From contig VIIQ02000070.1 in NCBI GenBank assembly GCA_007449985.2, positions 1-64,000 of the forward strand: 64,000 nt of DNA, given 5' to 3'. Each line of letters opens with the position of its first letter. Position 1 is the stretch's first letter. The position numbers and the translations under genes are program-made. This DNA comes from Desmodesmus armatus. Its lineage: Eukaryota > Chlorophyta > Chlorophyceae > Sphaeropleales > Scenedesmaceae. This document shows positions 11,124-22,765 of the stretch, piece after piece. Under the pieces are notes generated by a model, which made no database searches, had not been told where the DNA came from, and worked only from the letters and a program-made list of their open reading frames with translations.

Positions 11124-13487
11124 GGCAGGACTGCGTTCAGCTGCAGCGACAGAGGAAACAGCGGCAGCGGCAGGGAGTGGGGCGGCTAGGGGTGTGCTTG
11201 TTGCTGCCCTGATGCGTCGGTGTGACCCCCAGATGCTGCAGTGGGAGGGGAGGGACGTTGCACAGGCGGCTTGGGGGCTGGGAAAGCTTGGGGCACGGCC
11301 GTATGCTGCATGGAAACAGGTGACTTTTTCAAGGGCGGGGGGGGGGGGGGGCAGCAGGCGCGGGGGGGGGGGGGCGGACTGTGGTCGGATGCACCAGCAG
11401 CAGCAGCAGTGGCGATTGTGCAATACAGATGCAGCGTCAGAGGCAGCAGCAGGGGGTGTGGGTGTGCTTTTGGGAGGGGAGGGAAATTGCACAGGGGGCT
11501 TGGGGGCTGGCAAAGCTTGGGGCACGACCCTAGGCTGCGTGGAAACAGGTGACTTTTTGAAGGAAGACGGGGTGGCAGGATTTTGGGGCGCGTGGGCGGG
11601 GCGGGGGGGGGGGGGGGACAGCAGGTGGGGTGTGAAGGTGGTCAGCAGCAGTGGCAGGTGTGCATTTAGCAGCAGCGTCAGAAGCAGCAGCAGCGGGTGC
11701 GGGTCAGCAAGTCAGTGGGGAGGACAAAGGGGGGGGGGTATCACACAGGCGGCTTGGGGGCTGGCAAAGCTTGGGGCATGACCCTACCCTGCTTGGAAAC
11801 ATGTGTGTGTAGGGATGGGGCGGCAGGAGAAGGAAGAGAACTTTACCTGCCGGTGTATCCGACGGACAGATAGGTCACTCTCTCTCACTGTGATGGTGTG
11901 TCCTGCAGGCCCTTTTGGCAGCCTCTGGAATCACCTGAGCCATATGAACATCAGAGCGACAGCCGTATGGTCATCTTGTGAGCATAGACCAAGTGTGTAA
12001 TCAGCATACACCAAGTGTGTAATCTTTGTATGCAACTTTGCAAGAAGGGCACATGGATGCTTTTGTGCATGATCATCCTGCAGGTGCTCCTGTCAGCTTC
12101 TGCCTCCCAGCTGAGCCGCATGAATGCCATTGGGCACCAAAGTTGACCACTGCAACCACCTTGAAAGTTGCCTGTTGTACCCCTGCCTGTTTGTCTTCCT
12201 CTCTGTATGTGCTGCAGGTGCTCCTAGCGGCCTCTGGCAGCCAGCTGAGCCGTATGAACATCCAGGACCTGTCCAATCTGCTGGCCGCCCTGCCAGCCCT
12301 CAGAGCACTGCCTGACCAAACCTGGCTGGATGACCTCTGCACGTGAGTCTGCCTGATTGCAATTACGATGATTTGCGCGCCGCTTGCCCGGCCTTCCCCC
12401 TGTCTGATGCTGTGGTACTGGACGACCCTGAATGTGTGCGATCAGTGTTTCAACATGGAGAGCAGTCTGCGTTGGCATACACTCTGTACAAGATGCAAGT
12501 GCGCCGGGCGCGCCTTCTTGGGCTGACTTTGGGTATCTGACCTGACAAGGGGTATTTCTTGGTGTTGCTGCCTGCTGGATCCTAGCTGTTTGCTTCCCAC
12601 TTCTGTACAAGGTTGTCGTGTTGCCTCAGGATGTCAACGAAGTCTCCTTTGCTGTCTTGCTTTGAATCAGGCTACTATCTGGTGTAGGTGGTGCAAACCA
12701 CTGACGGGGATCTGGGTTTTTCCCCACCTTAGTGTTTCAACCGGTTCAACCCTGGCAGGCAATGCCATTGATGTGTGGCGAATGTGTCTGCGTGTAACAT
12801 TTTCTTCCCCAAAAATTGTACATGCACTGGTATTGATTGTCACACGCGTACAGCTGTCATAGCTGGCAGCAGCACGCCACGGTGGTCACCAGCACCACGG
12901 TGCGGCACCTGGTTGCAGATGTCCCGGCAGCATGGGCAAGCATAGCTTGCAACTTAAATTTTGCTACCCCCCCTACATTACCCCACAGCGCCAGCCCTTC
13001 CCTCGACATGTACACGCTCACTTATGATATTGACAATTCCCTTGACCCCCCCCCCCCCCACACACACACACACAACTATTCCTTATCCCCGTTGCTGCAG
13101 GTCTGCCACCAAGATGTGGTCAGCAGCACCGCTGGGTGTCACCACCTTGCTGCTGGGGCAGATGGTCTTCACACTCTGTGTCAACACCCAATTTGACGTT
13201 TAACAGACGACATGCTGCAGGACACGTTCTCCCTCCCCCTGCACCTCAATCTCACCCGCCTCTCATCACAGCACAGCACCCCCCCTTCCCCCAACATACT
13301 ACGCTTTACATCAAATTGGCTGTTCGACACCCCTCACTGTTTCGTACCCCCCCCCCCCCCACTCCGTCGCTGCAGGTCTGCCACTACCAAGATGTGGTCG
13401 GCAGCACCACTGGGCATCACCTCCATGCTGCTGGGGTTGATGCGACTCAAACAGACACAACACAAGGCAGCCAGGGCAGCAGCAAAG

Positions 13488-13518
<31 letters not shown>

Positions 13519-13615
13519 CGCCGGGTGGACATCGGCAACAGCAGCAGCAGCAGCAGCTGGCAGCCGCAGGGCAAGAGCAGCTTGCAAAGGACCCACCCTC
13601 ACCACAAGCAACACA

Positions 13616-13646
<31 letters not shown>

Positions 13647-14261
13647 CCGCAGGCGGCGCCATCACCACCAGAAGCCGCAGCAGAAACATCAGCAGCAGGT
13701 CGCTTGCCTGGTCTGTCAGTCAGCACATTGGCTGAGCTGCGTCTGCTGCTGGCAGCGGTGCAGTGGATAGCCCGCCAGCCGCACAAATTGCAACGCTTCC
13801 AAGTGGCAGCTGCCATCACTGCTCTTGCTGAGCTGCTGCCGGAATACCTACCACCCCAAACAGGCCACAAGCAGCAGCAACAGCAGCAGCAGCAGAAGAC
13901 GCCAAAGCTACAACAGCAGCACCAGCAAGGAGGTGTGTCAGCAAGCAAAGCGAAGCAAGTTGCAGAGCCCAGGGGTGACACACCAGCCAGTCAGACTCAG
14001 CAGCAGCAGCAGCAGTCACCAGGGGGGCAGCAGCAGCAGCAGCAGCGCCCTGCTGCTGCTTCAGGCAAGTGGTCAGCTGTGCACCAGGCGCTGCTAGTGA
14101 CACTGCAGCAGCAGCTGCTGCCTCTGTGGGGTGAGCAAGTGGAGGGGCTAGCTGCTGGCATGGGCAAGGGTAGGCAGGGTAGATACTTTAGGCTGAAGTG
14201 GGCACAGCTGCAGAAGAAATGTGGCTGTGGGGAGGGTGGTGGAGGTGCACCCTCTGTGTGA
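6448..14261 (+). CDS. OPR/FASTK-like helical-repeat protein, probably organelle-targeted
   Basis: Likely exons: 6448-6640 (ATG at 6448; Ser/Arg-rich, acid-poor start like a transit peptide), a duplicated LPLTQPVRLPPG exon (ending about 6951 and 7144), a Gln-rich exon from about 7474, 8200-8445 (LNFDPRGLAHVLSGLSRLG and HTAMVLAALATLGVR), about 10940-11317 (LASTIWALAKL, then VAQAAWGLGKLGARP), 12217-12342 (LSNLLAALPALRALPDQTW) and 13376-14261 (Gln-rich, then RLLLAAVQWIARQ and the C-terminal WAQLQKKCG). Repeated WALAKLG-type helical pairs are typical of green-algal OPR/FASTK-RAP proteins, which bind organelle RNAs. Targeting is inference. A clear RAP domain was not seen. The frame changes inside the CAG-rich stretch around 7700-7960, so an unseen intron or an indel is present there. 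A TGTAA word lies at 14273-14277. Confidence 0.6.
6836..7144 (+). repeat. Duplicated exon in the helical-repeat gene
   Basis: Two copies encode LQLPLTQPVRLPPG followed by a PEPRD and MQRI ending. One ends at about 6951, the other at about 7144, and both are followed by GTGGGTT donors. Both are open, so they could be used in series or alternatively. Confidence 0.75.
8369..8935 (+). repeat. About 240-bp tandem triplication of an exon plus its donor and intron
   Basis: The word GTGTTGGTGAGGGTTGATG starts at 8369, 8609 and 8848 (periods 240 and 239). The first copy is coding and ends at the donor at 8446. Copies two and three carry a small deletion after GGTCAGT and an in-frame TAG (GGTGTAGGCGG), so they cannot encode the same peptide. 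Intron sequence is almost identical between units, implying recent origin. Confidence 0.9.
9150..11035 (+). repeat. Array of about ten tandem copies of one OPR-type exon
   Basis: Copies beginning with a pyrimidine tract, an AG acceptor and codons for RPDVELLxALQRHTLHSI start near 9156, 9246, 9535, 9774, 10045, 10190, 10450, 10690, 10838 and 10940. Most continue into QGHSLAS. Only the last runs on into WALAKLQEHN. Most copies are preceded by C-runs of 7-30 bases. The copy at 9535-9612 has acquired a GTGAGC donor after its HSL codons; others end in stops or drift. Spacing varies from about 90 to 290 bp. Confidence 0.85.
11247..11800 (+). repeat. Three copies of the AAWGLGKLG helical module and its donor
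   Basis: A segment containing CACAGGCGGCTTGGGGGCTG, an AAAGCTTGGGGCA word and a following GGAAACAGGTGAC donor occurs near 11247-11345. It recurs near 11473-11575 (with CACAGGGGGCTTGGGGGCTG) and 11735-11800 (GGAAACATGTGTG in place of the donor). The first is in frame with the preceding exon (AQAAWGLGKLGARP). The others are out of frame or have lost the donor. G-runs of 10-13 bases follow the donors. Confidence 0.75.
11905..12342 (+). repeat. Partial copies upstream of the LLAASGSQLSRMN exon
   Basis: The true exon starts at 12217 after a TGCAG acceptor. Shorter copies with their own CCTGCAG/CCTGCAG-type acceptors lie near 11905-11955 (LLAASGI, then CATATGAACATC) and 12080-12130 (VLLSASASQLSRMN). 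Neither continues beyond about 15 codons. Confidence 0.7.
13085..13203 (+). repeat. Upstream copy of the start of the last helical-repeat exon
   Basis: An acceptor plus codons for SATKMWSAAPLGVTTLLLG starts at 13101 and ends at a TAA at 13201-13203. The true exon starts at 13376 with SATTKMWSAAPLGITSML. If spliced in, the copy would truncate the protein before its Gln-rich C-terminal part, so it could act as a poison exon. Confidence 0.75.
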
Positions 14262-14362
14262 CGGCCGTAACGTGTAACACACGGTTAATGGCTTCAGGGC
14301 AAGGTGGGTACGGTTGCAGAGGAAGAAATCGGCTGAGGGGTGGCTGGGCCCCCGCACCGGGG

Positions 14363-14528
14363 CATGTACCACTATGACTCACCGGTGGCATTGGTTCGGC
14401 GTTGGTTTAGCGTTGGTTTAGCGTTGGATCGTCCGCAACCCTGCGTTGGTGTGCAGCAAAAACCCAACGCCAAGCCAACGCCACACCAACGCGAACAACG
14501 CCACCGGGGAGTCATAGTGTACCATGTA
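14363..14528. mobile_element. Foldback MITE-like element, about 165 bp
   Basis: Left end (about 14364-14390) reads GTACCACTATGACTCACCGG. The right end, reverse complemented (about 14527-14500), reads GTACACTATGACTCCCCGG. The homology continues inward as imperfect GCGTTGG repeats on the left and CCAACGC repeats on the right, so each arm is about 70 bp around a short loop. It has no coding capacity and fits a non-autonomous hairpin element. Confidence 0.75.
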
Positions 14529-14805
14529 CAGCCCAAGTCCAATGGCTGCCGGCATGGGCAGGGTCGGCAGGGACGATACTTTGGGCTGAATTGGGAACAG
14601 CTGCAGAAGAAGTGTGGCCGTCGGCAGGGTGGTGGAACACCCTCAATCTGAGAGTGAGCGTTGAGGCTGTCAAGAAGAAGTGTGACACACGGTCAGCATG
14701 TAACGCTTGAGTGGGCCGCCAAGCTGGCAGCTGCAGAGGGCGTGCCGCTGTGGCCCACAACAGTTGCCAAACCCCAACACCGCATGGTAGCACTCAGTCT
14801 TGCAC

Positions 14806-14835
14806 AATGTACCACTATGACTCACCGGTGCGACC
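14806..14835 (+). mobile_element. Solo end of the same foldback element
   Basis: The terminal word GTACCACTATGACTCACCGG recurs once more near 14810, in the same orientation as the left arm of the MITE at 14363, without a partner arm nearby. It may be a remnant end or a 5' boundary related to the adjacent transposase. Confidence 0.55.
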
Positions 14836-15176
14836 AGGGCTCCTCTTCAACACATGGCATGTTGAGTGCACTACAGCGCAATACATGTGCATATTCTACG
14901 GCGCGGGGGTCCTTGTTGCACATATGCGTGCAAACCCGTCCCAGGTCCAGGTTGCACGTCAGCGTTCAACGTAGTTGTTACATCCCTTGTTGCACACACG
15001 CAACCAACATACCTCCTTTAGGGATTTTATCGTCCAGAAAGCCCCAGACTGCCGCAGGCATCATCATTTATCGCTCAGAAACGATTTCAAGTATCTTGGT
15101 ATCTCTCAACGCTGAACGTCCCCACTCCACAGCAAGCAAGCCTTGTTGAGATCAACGACTAGTCCAGATCAGGCCA

Positions 15177-18100
15177 ATGCCAAAGCGTGACTCCACAACA
15201 GAGGAGCTAGAAACTTTGCTAGCTGATGAGATAGCGCAGAGTGCAGCAGCTAATGGAGACAAACCCAAGCGGGTCAGAAAGAAGCGGACAGCAGCAGAGG
15301 CAGAAGCAACAGCAGAGGCCAATGCCCAGCACCTCGAGTCAGAGCTGCGGCAGGAGCTGGCCAGCAACAAGGCTCGACTCAGAGAACAGAAGTTGCAGCA
15401 GCAGGAACGGCAGCACCAGGAGCACAGGGGTCCGACACTCCCACAGCAGGCAGCTGGGCAAAGGCCCGGGCCATCGCAGCAACAGCAGCAGCAGCAGCAC
15501 GGTGCACACCCTGACAGCACCTTTGAGCAAAACCTGCACCAGCTGTCTGCAGATGAGGTTGGCATGGTGGCAGAGCTTGACAGCGGGTACAGAGGTAGGT
15601 GTTGTGGTCAATGCTGCCGCATCACCTGAGCAGTGCTGGCTTCGCTCTCAGCACTCAACACCAAGGCGATCACTAAGTGCTTCGTTGCCATTGCTTCATC
15701 TTTACTGCCTGCAGAGGAGCGCCTTCGTGAGCAGGACCCAGAGGGCCTCAAGCAGGCACAAGTGGCTGAGTTGCTGGAAGGCTTGGTGAAAGCACAGTCA
15801 GTGCCAGCAGGTCTGCAGTGCCAGCATACAGGCTGTTCAGCAGTGGCAACAGTCAGGTGCTGCAGCTGCCAGCAGGGTGGGCTGCTGCTGTGTGAAGCAC
15901 ACGACCAGCAGCAGCACAGCTGGGCGCACACCCATGAACGCGAGGGCCTGCTGAATGGGTTCAGGCAGCCGCTGAGGCCCACTCAGCTGCAGTATGACCC
16001 ACAGCAGGAGGACTGGGTGGACCTCCCGAGGTGCTATAACACGCCACCAGGTCCATGCAGTTGTGGCAGCGGGGGCTGGACGTTGGCTCCCGCTACATAT
16101 GACAAGGACAAGCAGAAGAAGCTTATCGTCATCACAGGCTATGGTGCGTATGGAAGACAGGCTTTGGGCTGGTGAAAGAGAACCGTATGGCAGCCGGTGC
16201 CAATGGATGCAGGATTTGTAGCAATCCTTGGCAGCTGAGCTGCAGGTAACCTCACCATCCCACCCCTGTGGCTGCGCGTGTGCACAGCCAGCTGCCTTGC
16301 GTTTGACTGTGTTCCATGATGTTGCTGCCCTCCTTTGCTGCATGCATGTGCTGCAGGCCGCCTTGATTTTGTCAAGGCCCTCTACATATGCAGCGGCTGT
16401 GGGAAGGAGAAGTGGCAGTCATGGGCGGACTTGCTGCAGTTGAGGCTGTACCCTCACAGCCTGCACTCCAACAACCAGACGTTCTTGGAGCTGCGCGAGC
16501 TCACCCGCATTCGGCAGGAGCTGCTGCTTCAGCGCCCGACAGGGTGGGAGAGTCGTGCCAAGGCTCTGGATGCAGTTGGTGCCCGTGTTTACAACCAGGT
16601 GGGCTGCCAGAACATCCCATGTCTGTTGACCAACTGCATGGCTGAATTGAGCTTTGCATTGTCGCCCGCCCTGCCCTTCACCACCTTTCTTGAACCTTCA
16701 ATGGCTTGATGCTGTCGGCAAACGCGCGCACAAGTGTCCAACACAGGTCAGCGTTTTATAACAGCTTTGTTGTCGGTTGACGCACCTGAGACTACCACAG
16801 ATATCTCACAGGCGCACTCGCTGCACCCCCCCCCCTTGCCATACAGGTGCGGAGCATTGACCATGAGGCTTTGAGCAGTGGCTACACAGTGTTCCGGGAG
16901 CTGCAGCATCACCTGGAGCGGTGCCGTGGTGTCAAGCAGGAGGAGTGCCCTGTGTGCTGTGGGGGCACACACCTGCACTGCGCCCATGCCGATGGCAACC
17001 TCAAACTGGACGTGTTGGACCTGCAGCAGAACAACTACAGGAGCAGATATGAGGGCGTTCCAGGCAGCCTGGCGGTGCCTGACAGGTGGGATGCGCCGTC
17101 TCTAGGCCTAGGGTGCCCAAGACCGCCCATGTGGGGCACTGCTGTGCAGCCAGCAGTGCATTATTGTTGAGATGGTTGCCGCATCATACCGCAATGTGCG
17201 AGAGTGTTGACACGTGCGTCTTTGTGCTGTCAGATCCGGCAATGGCTGCAGTACTGCTTCTTGCATAGCTGCATGCGACGGAAGGCCACTTGGTCCGCAC
17301 AAGCCTGTGTGGCCCTGAGCCTGTGTGCTGACCTGTACTTGCATCAGGCACGTCCGAGGTGTGATGGACCTTGTGGACGCCTGCAGCGACCGCGTCAAGC
17401 AAGACAAGCTGTGTGGCAACAGCAGCTACCATGCAGCCGGTGACCGCAAGGGGCGCGCCGACAATAAGCGGGTCACAGGGCGGTTCCTGCTGGGGTGCCC
17501 GCACCTGGTCCTGCTCAGCATGGCCACAATGCCCGCTGCCTACGGCCACGAGCGGTATGGCTATGCCTACCTGATGCTGGCTGGTGAGCACAGTTGCGCG
17601 TCGTGTTGTTTTTGCTAGGCTCATTCTGTTGTCTGGGTTTTATTTGTGCATCCCATGCAGCATTACCGATTTTTTCCCCATCACTTGAAATCACTAGGCT
17701 ATCGCGCAGATAGCAGCAGTAGAACAAACTCTCTTTGGGTGTACAGTCACGACATGGCCCTTGGGTGTGTTGGGCTCACATCGCGTTGTGGTATGCACAG
17801 CGTTTGTCTGCATGCACTGTTGTCATGCGCTGCACGCAGTGCTGTCCCAGCTCAGAGGGCGCTTCTTCTTTGGAGACCTGGTGTGCAAGTGGTATGCCTG
17901 GATTGCCAAGGTGGTGGAGAACATCGGCCTCAAGCGCGCTGCTGGTGATGTAAAAGTGGCCCGCCTGGTTGCGGAGCTGCCCACCCAGTTGGTGGTGACA
18001 CAGCAGCAGGTCCAGGACATCACGCCTGCCACGTCAGCCATGCACTCCAGTACCCATGTCTGGTGGTGCCAGGTGAGGTGTGCTTGGGTGTGTGTGTGGG

Positions 18101-21100
18101 GGGGGGGGGAGGCATGAGTGACAGAGTGGGCCACTTGCAGCTTGGGTGTGTGTGGTGGGGGGGGGAGGGGGAGGCATGAGTGCGCAAAACAAAGGGGCAA
18201 GCAGGCTGCAGGCAGCTGGTCAGCAGTGCGCGCAAGTAGGTGATCAGCAAGTAAGGTGATCAGCAGGGCGAGCAATGGATTGGGTGTGCGATCAGGTGCA
18301 CCACACGCAAGGCCGCTGACTAGGGAGCTTGCTAGCACATCTGGGTTGCGGCAGCTGGAATGTGTGCAGGAGCATGCACGTGTGTAAGGGCACAAGCACG
18401 CAATGTTTTTCGTCTAGGGTTATGTTGGGAGATGCATGCATGCCTTCTTGCATGTAGGTTCATGTGTGTGCGCGCCACGTGTGGGCATGGTTGCGGGTGG
18501 GTGCACGCGCAGGTTTGGGGGGGGGGGGGGGAGGGGTGCGCGCGTGCGCTGGCATTTAGTGACACATGGCTTTCAGGTTTGCGTATGTGTTCAGGATAGT
18601 GTTGTGGCTTTCAACCCGTTGCGCCTGTTTGTGCCGTGCAGTGTGCATGGGGGGCGCCATGCACACGCTGCACGGTTACTTCTAGTCCGTGTTGTGACTA
18701 TGTACGTTACCTGACTGGCAGCCTGTTTTGACTCAACACACAGTTTGCAGCCTGCTCATGTGGACACCTGCCTGATATGTTTGTGCTCAAACCAGGTCCT
18801 CTTTGGCCCCTTGTACCGCACCGGGCTAGGTCTTGAAGATGGAGAGTTCACTGAGCGGATTAACGCCTTTGTCAGCCCCTGGGGGTTCATTGTCAGGCGG
18901 ATGTCTCCAGGCGGTAAGTGGCAAGTTTTGGTGGCCAGCGGAGCTAGCTCGTTTGCTTGCAAGCAGGCAGCAGCTGCCTTCTTCTGGGCCAGCTTTGTGG
19001 TCTCATGTCTCAGGTCAACATGCTGCATGCCAAGATCTGCCACACAACAGCTAGTACTAAGCAATTCCTGGGTTGCCAGTCAAACATTGTTTGTGCCGTA
19101 CCTTGCACACAGGCAGCACCGATCACCTGACTGAAGTGCTTTGGGACTGGAACCTGGACAAACAACGCAACCTGTGCGGCACACTGCACAAACGGTAAGC
19201 CTAAGCCATCACTGTCATAAGCCATACTGTGCGCATAATTGAGATTCCAGAGCAAGTTGCGTGTCACCTGATGGCACGCTGCAGGTGGTACGGTGTGAGA
19301 TGACAGACCTCCAGGAGCCAGCTGAGTGGTCACCAGGGGTTCGTGTCATGAACATTCCAGCAGCTGCTGATGATGCATGCTGCCCACCTCCCTGCATTGC
19401 CAAGGTAGCTGCACACAAAGGTTGTTATGTGTTGCGCAGGTTCTTTGATGGCACTACTGGAGCACTGGCCAAGCTGCAAGCTGCAGGCAAGGCTTGGCAA
19501 AGCGCATACGAGGAAGCGGCCAGCGTCTACGGCGTGGATATCCAGCAGAGAGAAGTCATTGAGGCCATCGGTGCAGCCGTTGTGGCAGCAGCTCAAGGTG
19601 TGCATGGTCTTACAAATGCCAAATACATCCACCGTGCTGCGCTGCAAGTTTGAATAATAGCCACCTGCATGACACGCCGGGCTGCCATGCGTGCGCTTGG
19701 TGATCATCAACACTGCACCAGCAAGCCAAAGGTCACCGGTGCCCTATCCACTTGTTTTTGTTGACAGACACGGCAGCTTCAGCCGCTGTAATCTTACTAC
19801 AACAGCAAGCCAAAGGTCACCGGTGCCGCCGCAGCGACACTCATGTCTGGTGTGTTGGTGAGTGCAAACGGTGGCACTAAGCGGTTGTGTATTGATGTCA
19901 TGTGCTTTGCCCTGCCTGCAGAGCATTCACGGCGTGCCAACCAGAAGTTGTCTCCTGCGGCGCAGTATGTCCAGCTGATCAAGGCTGTGCAGGAAACCAG
20001 GACTCTGGCTGATGTGCTGGCGTGCTTCAACGGCGCTGACCTGGTGTTGTCCGATGATGACATGATGTTTCAGGTGCAGCAGCTGGTCAGCAAGCTGAAG
20101 CAAAAGCTGCCAAAGCTCGAACGCAGGTGGGTCAACCTGGATGCACCGGACATGTGCATGTTGGTTACAACCGCCAGCCTCAGCCTGACAGTCTTTGCTG
20201 GGTGTATGACATGGGAGTGTTGCTATGACAATCAGCAGGTCATCAAGATGCAATCACTCGTAGACGACACTGCAAAGCCCAAGCTGTGCCGCAGTAGTGT
20301 CCTGGATTGCTGGGTCAACTGTGACAGTATGTATCAGGGCGGGTCTGTTCGGCCAGGCATGCTGTGCCTGAGGTTGAGGACTGCCTGGTGAGTGATTTGC
20401 TTGCCCATGAACAGAGTCGACCATATCGCTGTCATTTGTTGTGCGTGCTTGCGCCGCGCGCGTGTGCTGTTTGCAGTCTGCAGAATCTCAGGCAGCGCTT
20501 GGAGCCCTGCGCCAGCTGGGGTGCAGTGCATGGCAGCAGCGCACAACCAGGCCCCTCCACACAGCCAGCTGGGCAGGGGCAACAAGGTCAGCAGCAGCAG
20601 CAGCAGCAGCAGCAGCCCTTGCCTTCCATGGCTCAACTGGCAGCTGATCTTTTGCTGGACATCCAGTCACTGCAGCGGCAGGTGGGCGGTTTGCAGCGGG
20701 TTGGCTCAGCAGGTGAAACAGCATCCAGGGTGTTGACATTTGCGCAGCAGGTTGCTGCAATGCACAACAAGCTACACCTCTGGGCGGCCACAGGCAGCGG
20801 TGGTGTGGGGGTGCAGCAGTGGTTGCAGGAGCTGGCAGAGTACCAGTGCTGTGACTACGAGGATGCTATGGAGGCTACGTACCTGATGGTGGAGAAGCAG
20901 AGGTACAAGCTCAAAGGTGAGACTATGCGACTGGGGGGCAGGGGGGGGGGACAACATCATGTAACCCGTGCCAACATATGTCAGTTTTGCATGCTAGCTA
21001 TATTAACATGACAGAGCAGAACTGAACTAGTCAGTTCCTTTCCTCTGTGCAGTCTCTGGGTTGTTGCAGCTCTGCTCTGTAAGCCGGCATCACTCGGTAG

Positions 21101-21946
21101 CCATTGTTGTGCTGCAGGTCAACCTGACAAGGGGTCAGCACTGCTGACCCCCAAAGAGCGCAAGGCGGTGCAGGACCGTATGGGCGACCACAAAGCGCGC
21201 ATCAAGCAGCTGGTTGACAAGTACAACTGCATCAGGGCACAGGGCAGCAACAACAGGCCAGATGACATCACGGCCGAGCAAGTGGTGGCTGGAGATTTCC
21301 CTTGGGCCTTCAGGGGCATTCCTGAGGATGCAACAGGTGAGCAGGTTGTGACACAACATGATGCTTGAGGGGCTGTGTCAACGGTTGGTGAGATCTCAAG
21401 GCTAGTGTGGTGGTGAAAGCGCTCAGGCACAGGCATAGAGCTATGCTGAAATCTATATACCTCACTGAAAATAAGCCACTAAACCAAGACCTAACTAACT
21501 ACCGTTATCAGTCAGAACCCCTTGGCTAAGGTACGCATGCTGGGATGATGCAGGTTTCAATGAAGCTGAGTGCAGGCCTTGGCCATGCGCCCGTCAACCG
21601 TTGAGTAGTACTTTGGTGCTGTACTGTTGCAGGTGTGCGGCTGTTCAAGGACAAGCTGAAGTACTGGGCGGCATACAATAGCCTGCTGCGAGCACAAGAG
21701 CACAAGATCAAGATCAAGGGTGATGCAGACAGCCTGGTGATGTATTATGAGCAGCAAGAAGCGCAGCTTAGGGACAGTGGCAGCGGTGTGTATACAAGCT
21801 GGGTGCAGCCTGCACAGGCTGGGGACCAGGCTCTACATGAGGGATTGTTGGCGTTGACTCGGTCTGGCCTGCATGCAGTGCGTCGGCAGCTGACGGCAGC
21901 ACGGGCAACACAGCAGGCCATCAGGGATGAGCGCCGGCAGGGTTGA
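15177..21946 (+). CDS. KDZ-class (Kyakuja-Dileera-Zisupton) DNA transposase, 13 exons
   Basis: Cut-and-paste DNA transposase. Inferred exons: 15177-15594, 15715-16143, 16357-16598, 16847-17085, 17348-17583, 17841-18072, 18796-18913, 19113-19194, 19440-19597, 19922-20126, 20477-20916, 21117-21336 and 21633-21946, all keeping frame. N-terminal: basic KPKRVRKKR, Gln-rich coil, then Cys clusters (CQHTGCSAVATVRCCSC; CSGCGKEKW) like the KDZ-associated CxC zinc domains. Core: CPVCC with HADGNLKLD (probable first catalytic Asp), GRADNKRVTGRFLLGCPH, GHERYGYAY, GRFFFGDLVCKWY and LEDGEFTERI (probable catalytic Glu). These match the KDZ order. A C-terminal helical region ends with KLKYWAAYNSLL. No in-frame stop was found along the chosen path, so it may encode a full protein. 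An extra exon between 17085 and 17348 is possible. A TGTAA lies at 22532. Confidence 0.85.
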
Positions 21947-22765
21947 GCGCAGCTTGCTGCTGCATCGTCTGCTGTACTGTTGGGTGTGCAGTGCTGCCGC
22001 AAGGCAGCATGCATCCCGCGCTGTCTATGCCGCGCACTTTGTGGTAGGCAGCAGGTGTGGTGCTGCCTGCACCCCAGTCAGCAAGCTTGTTGGGCCGCAT
22101 GCGCGGCAGAAGATTTGGTTGTTTGACCTGTGCAGGGAGGTGATTACGGGGTTGTCATTGAGCAGTGCAGCTTGGTGCTGCTGCTGCTGCATTTTAGCAG
22201 AGTATCATCATTGTAGTGCTGCACTATGGTAGCACACTGATTCAATTCAAGTTGTGTAGCGCGGGGGGTGCCACCGTGTACCACCCTGGTGCATGGGCAA
22301 GGGTGGCAGCAACGTTGTTGGAGTCTCAGCATGTGCAAGGAGGGGCTCATGAGTCTTGTGGCACACTCAGTGAAGAGGGCAAGTCAGTTGAGTCAATCGC
22401 CGGGGTTGCGGGTGACTTGCACATGCCAAGGGCAAGTCACGCTGACTGGGCAACTTGTTCAAAGCAAGCACAGGAAACCCTGTGATATTAGTGAATGGCT
22501 GGCATGAGCTCTTGAGTTTCATAGCTACAGGTGTAACTTTGATTTGATTTGATTTGAACCCAGCTTTCTACAGCCTCCTACAGTCCAACAGGTAGATGTT
22601 CAGCACACAACAGCTTTTGACCAAATCCAGCATTGTTTATCTGTCTCAGCGCCTAGTCATTGTTTGCAGCTGCCAAGCAGGTCTCTGTCAAGTAAGCCCC
22701 TCTGGTGCTGATGAGTTTCATACGATTGGTTGGTAGCAGTGGCATGTTGACTGTTTGAAAGTGTT
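21947..22765. other. 3' flank of the transposase gene
   Basis: No coding exon seen. It holds a short TTTGA-type run near 22540-22556 and the TGTAA word at 22532-22536. It ends where the 560-bp tandem array begins. Confidence 0.5.

Larger units (their letters stand above)
14262..15176. other. Degenerate 3'-end copies of the helical-repeat gene plus MITE; transposase 5' flank
   Basis: Beyond the stop at 14259-14261, the terminal coding words (AAGTGGGCACAGCTGCAGAA type) recur in broken form near 14299-14340, 14540-14655 (LNWEQLQKKCG, then a stop) and 14690-14760. A foldback element lies between the first two. About 14835-15176 is unassigned sequence leading to the transposase ATG. Confidence 0.6.

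Noticed and set aside
22540..22556. TTTGA-type short tandem run as telomere-like repeat
   Set aside because: Only about three units long, and it does not match the known green-algal telomere repeat.
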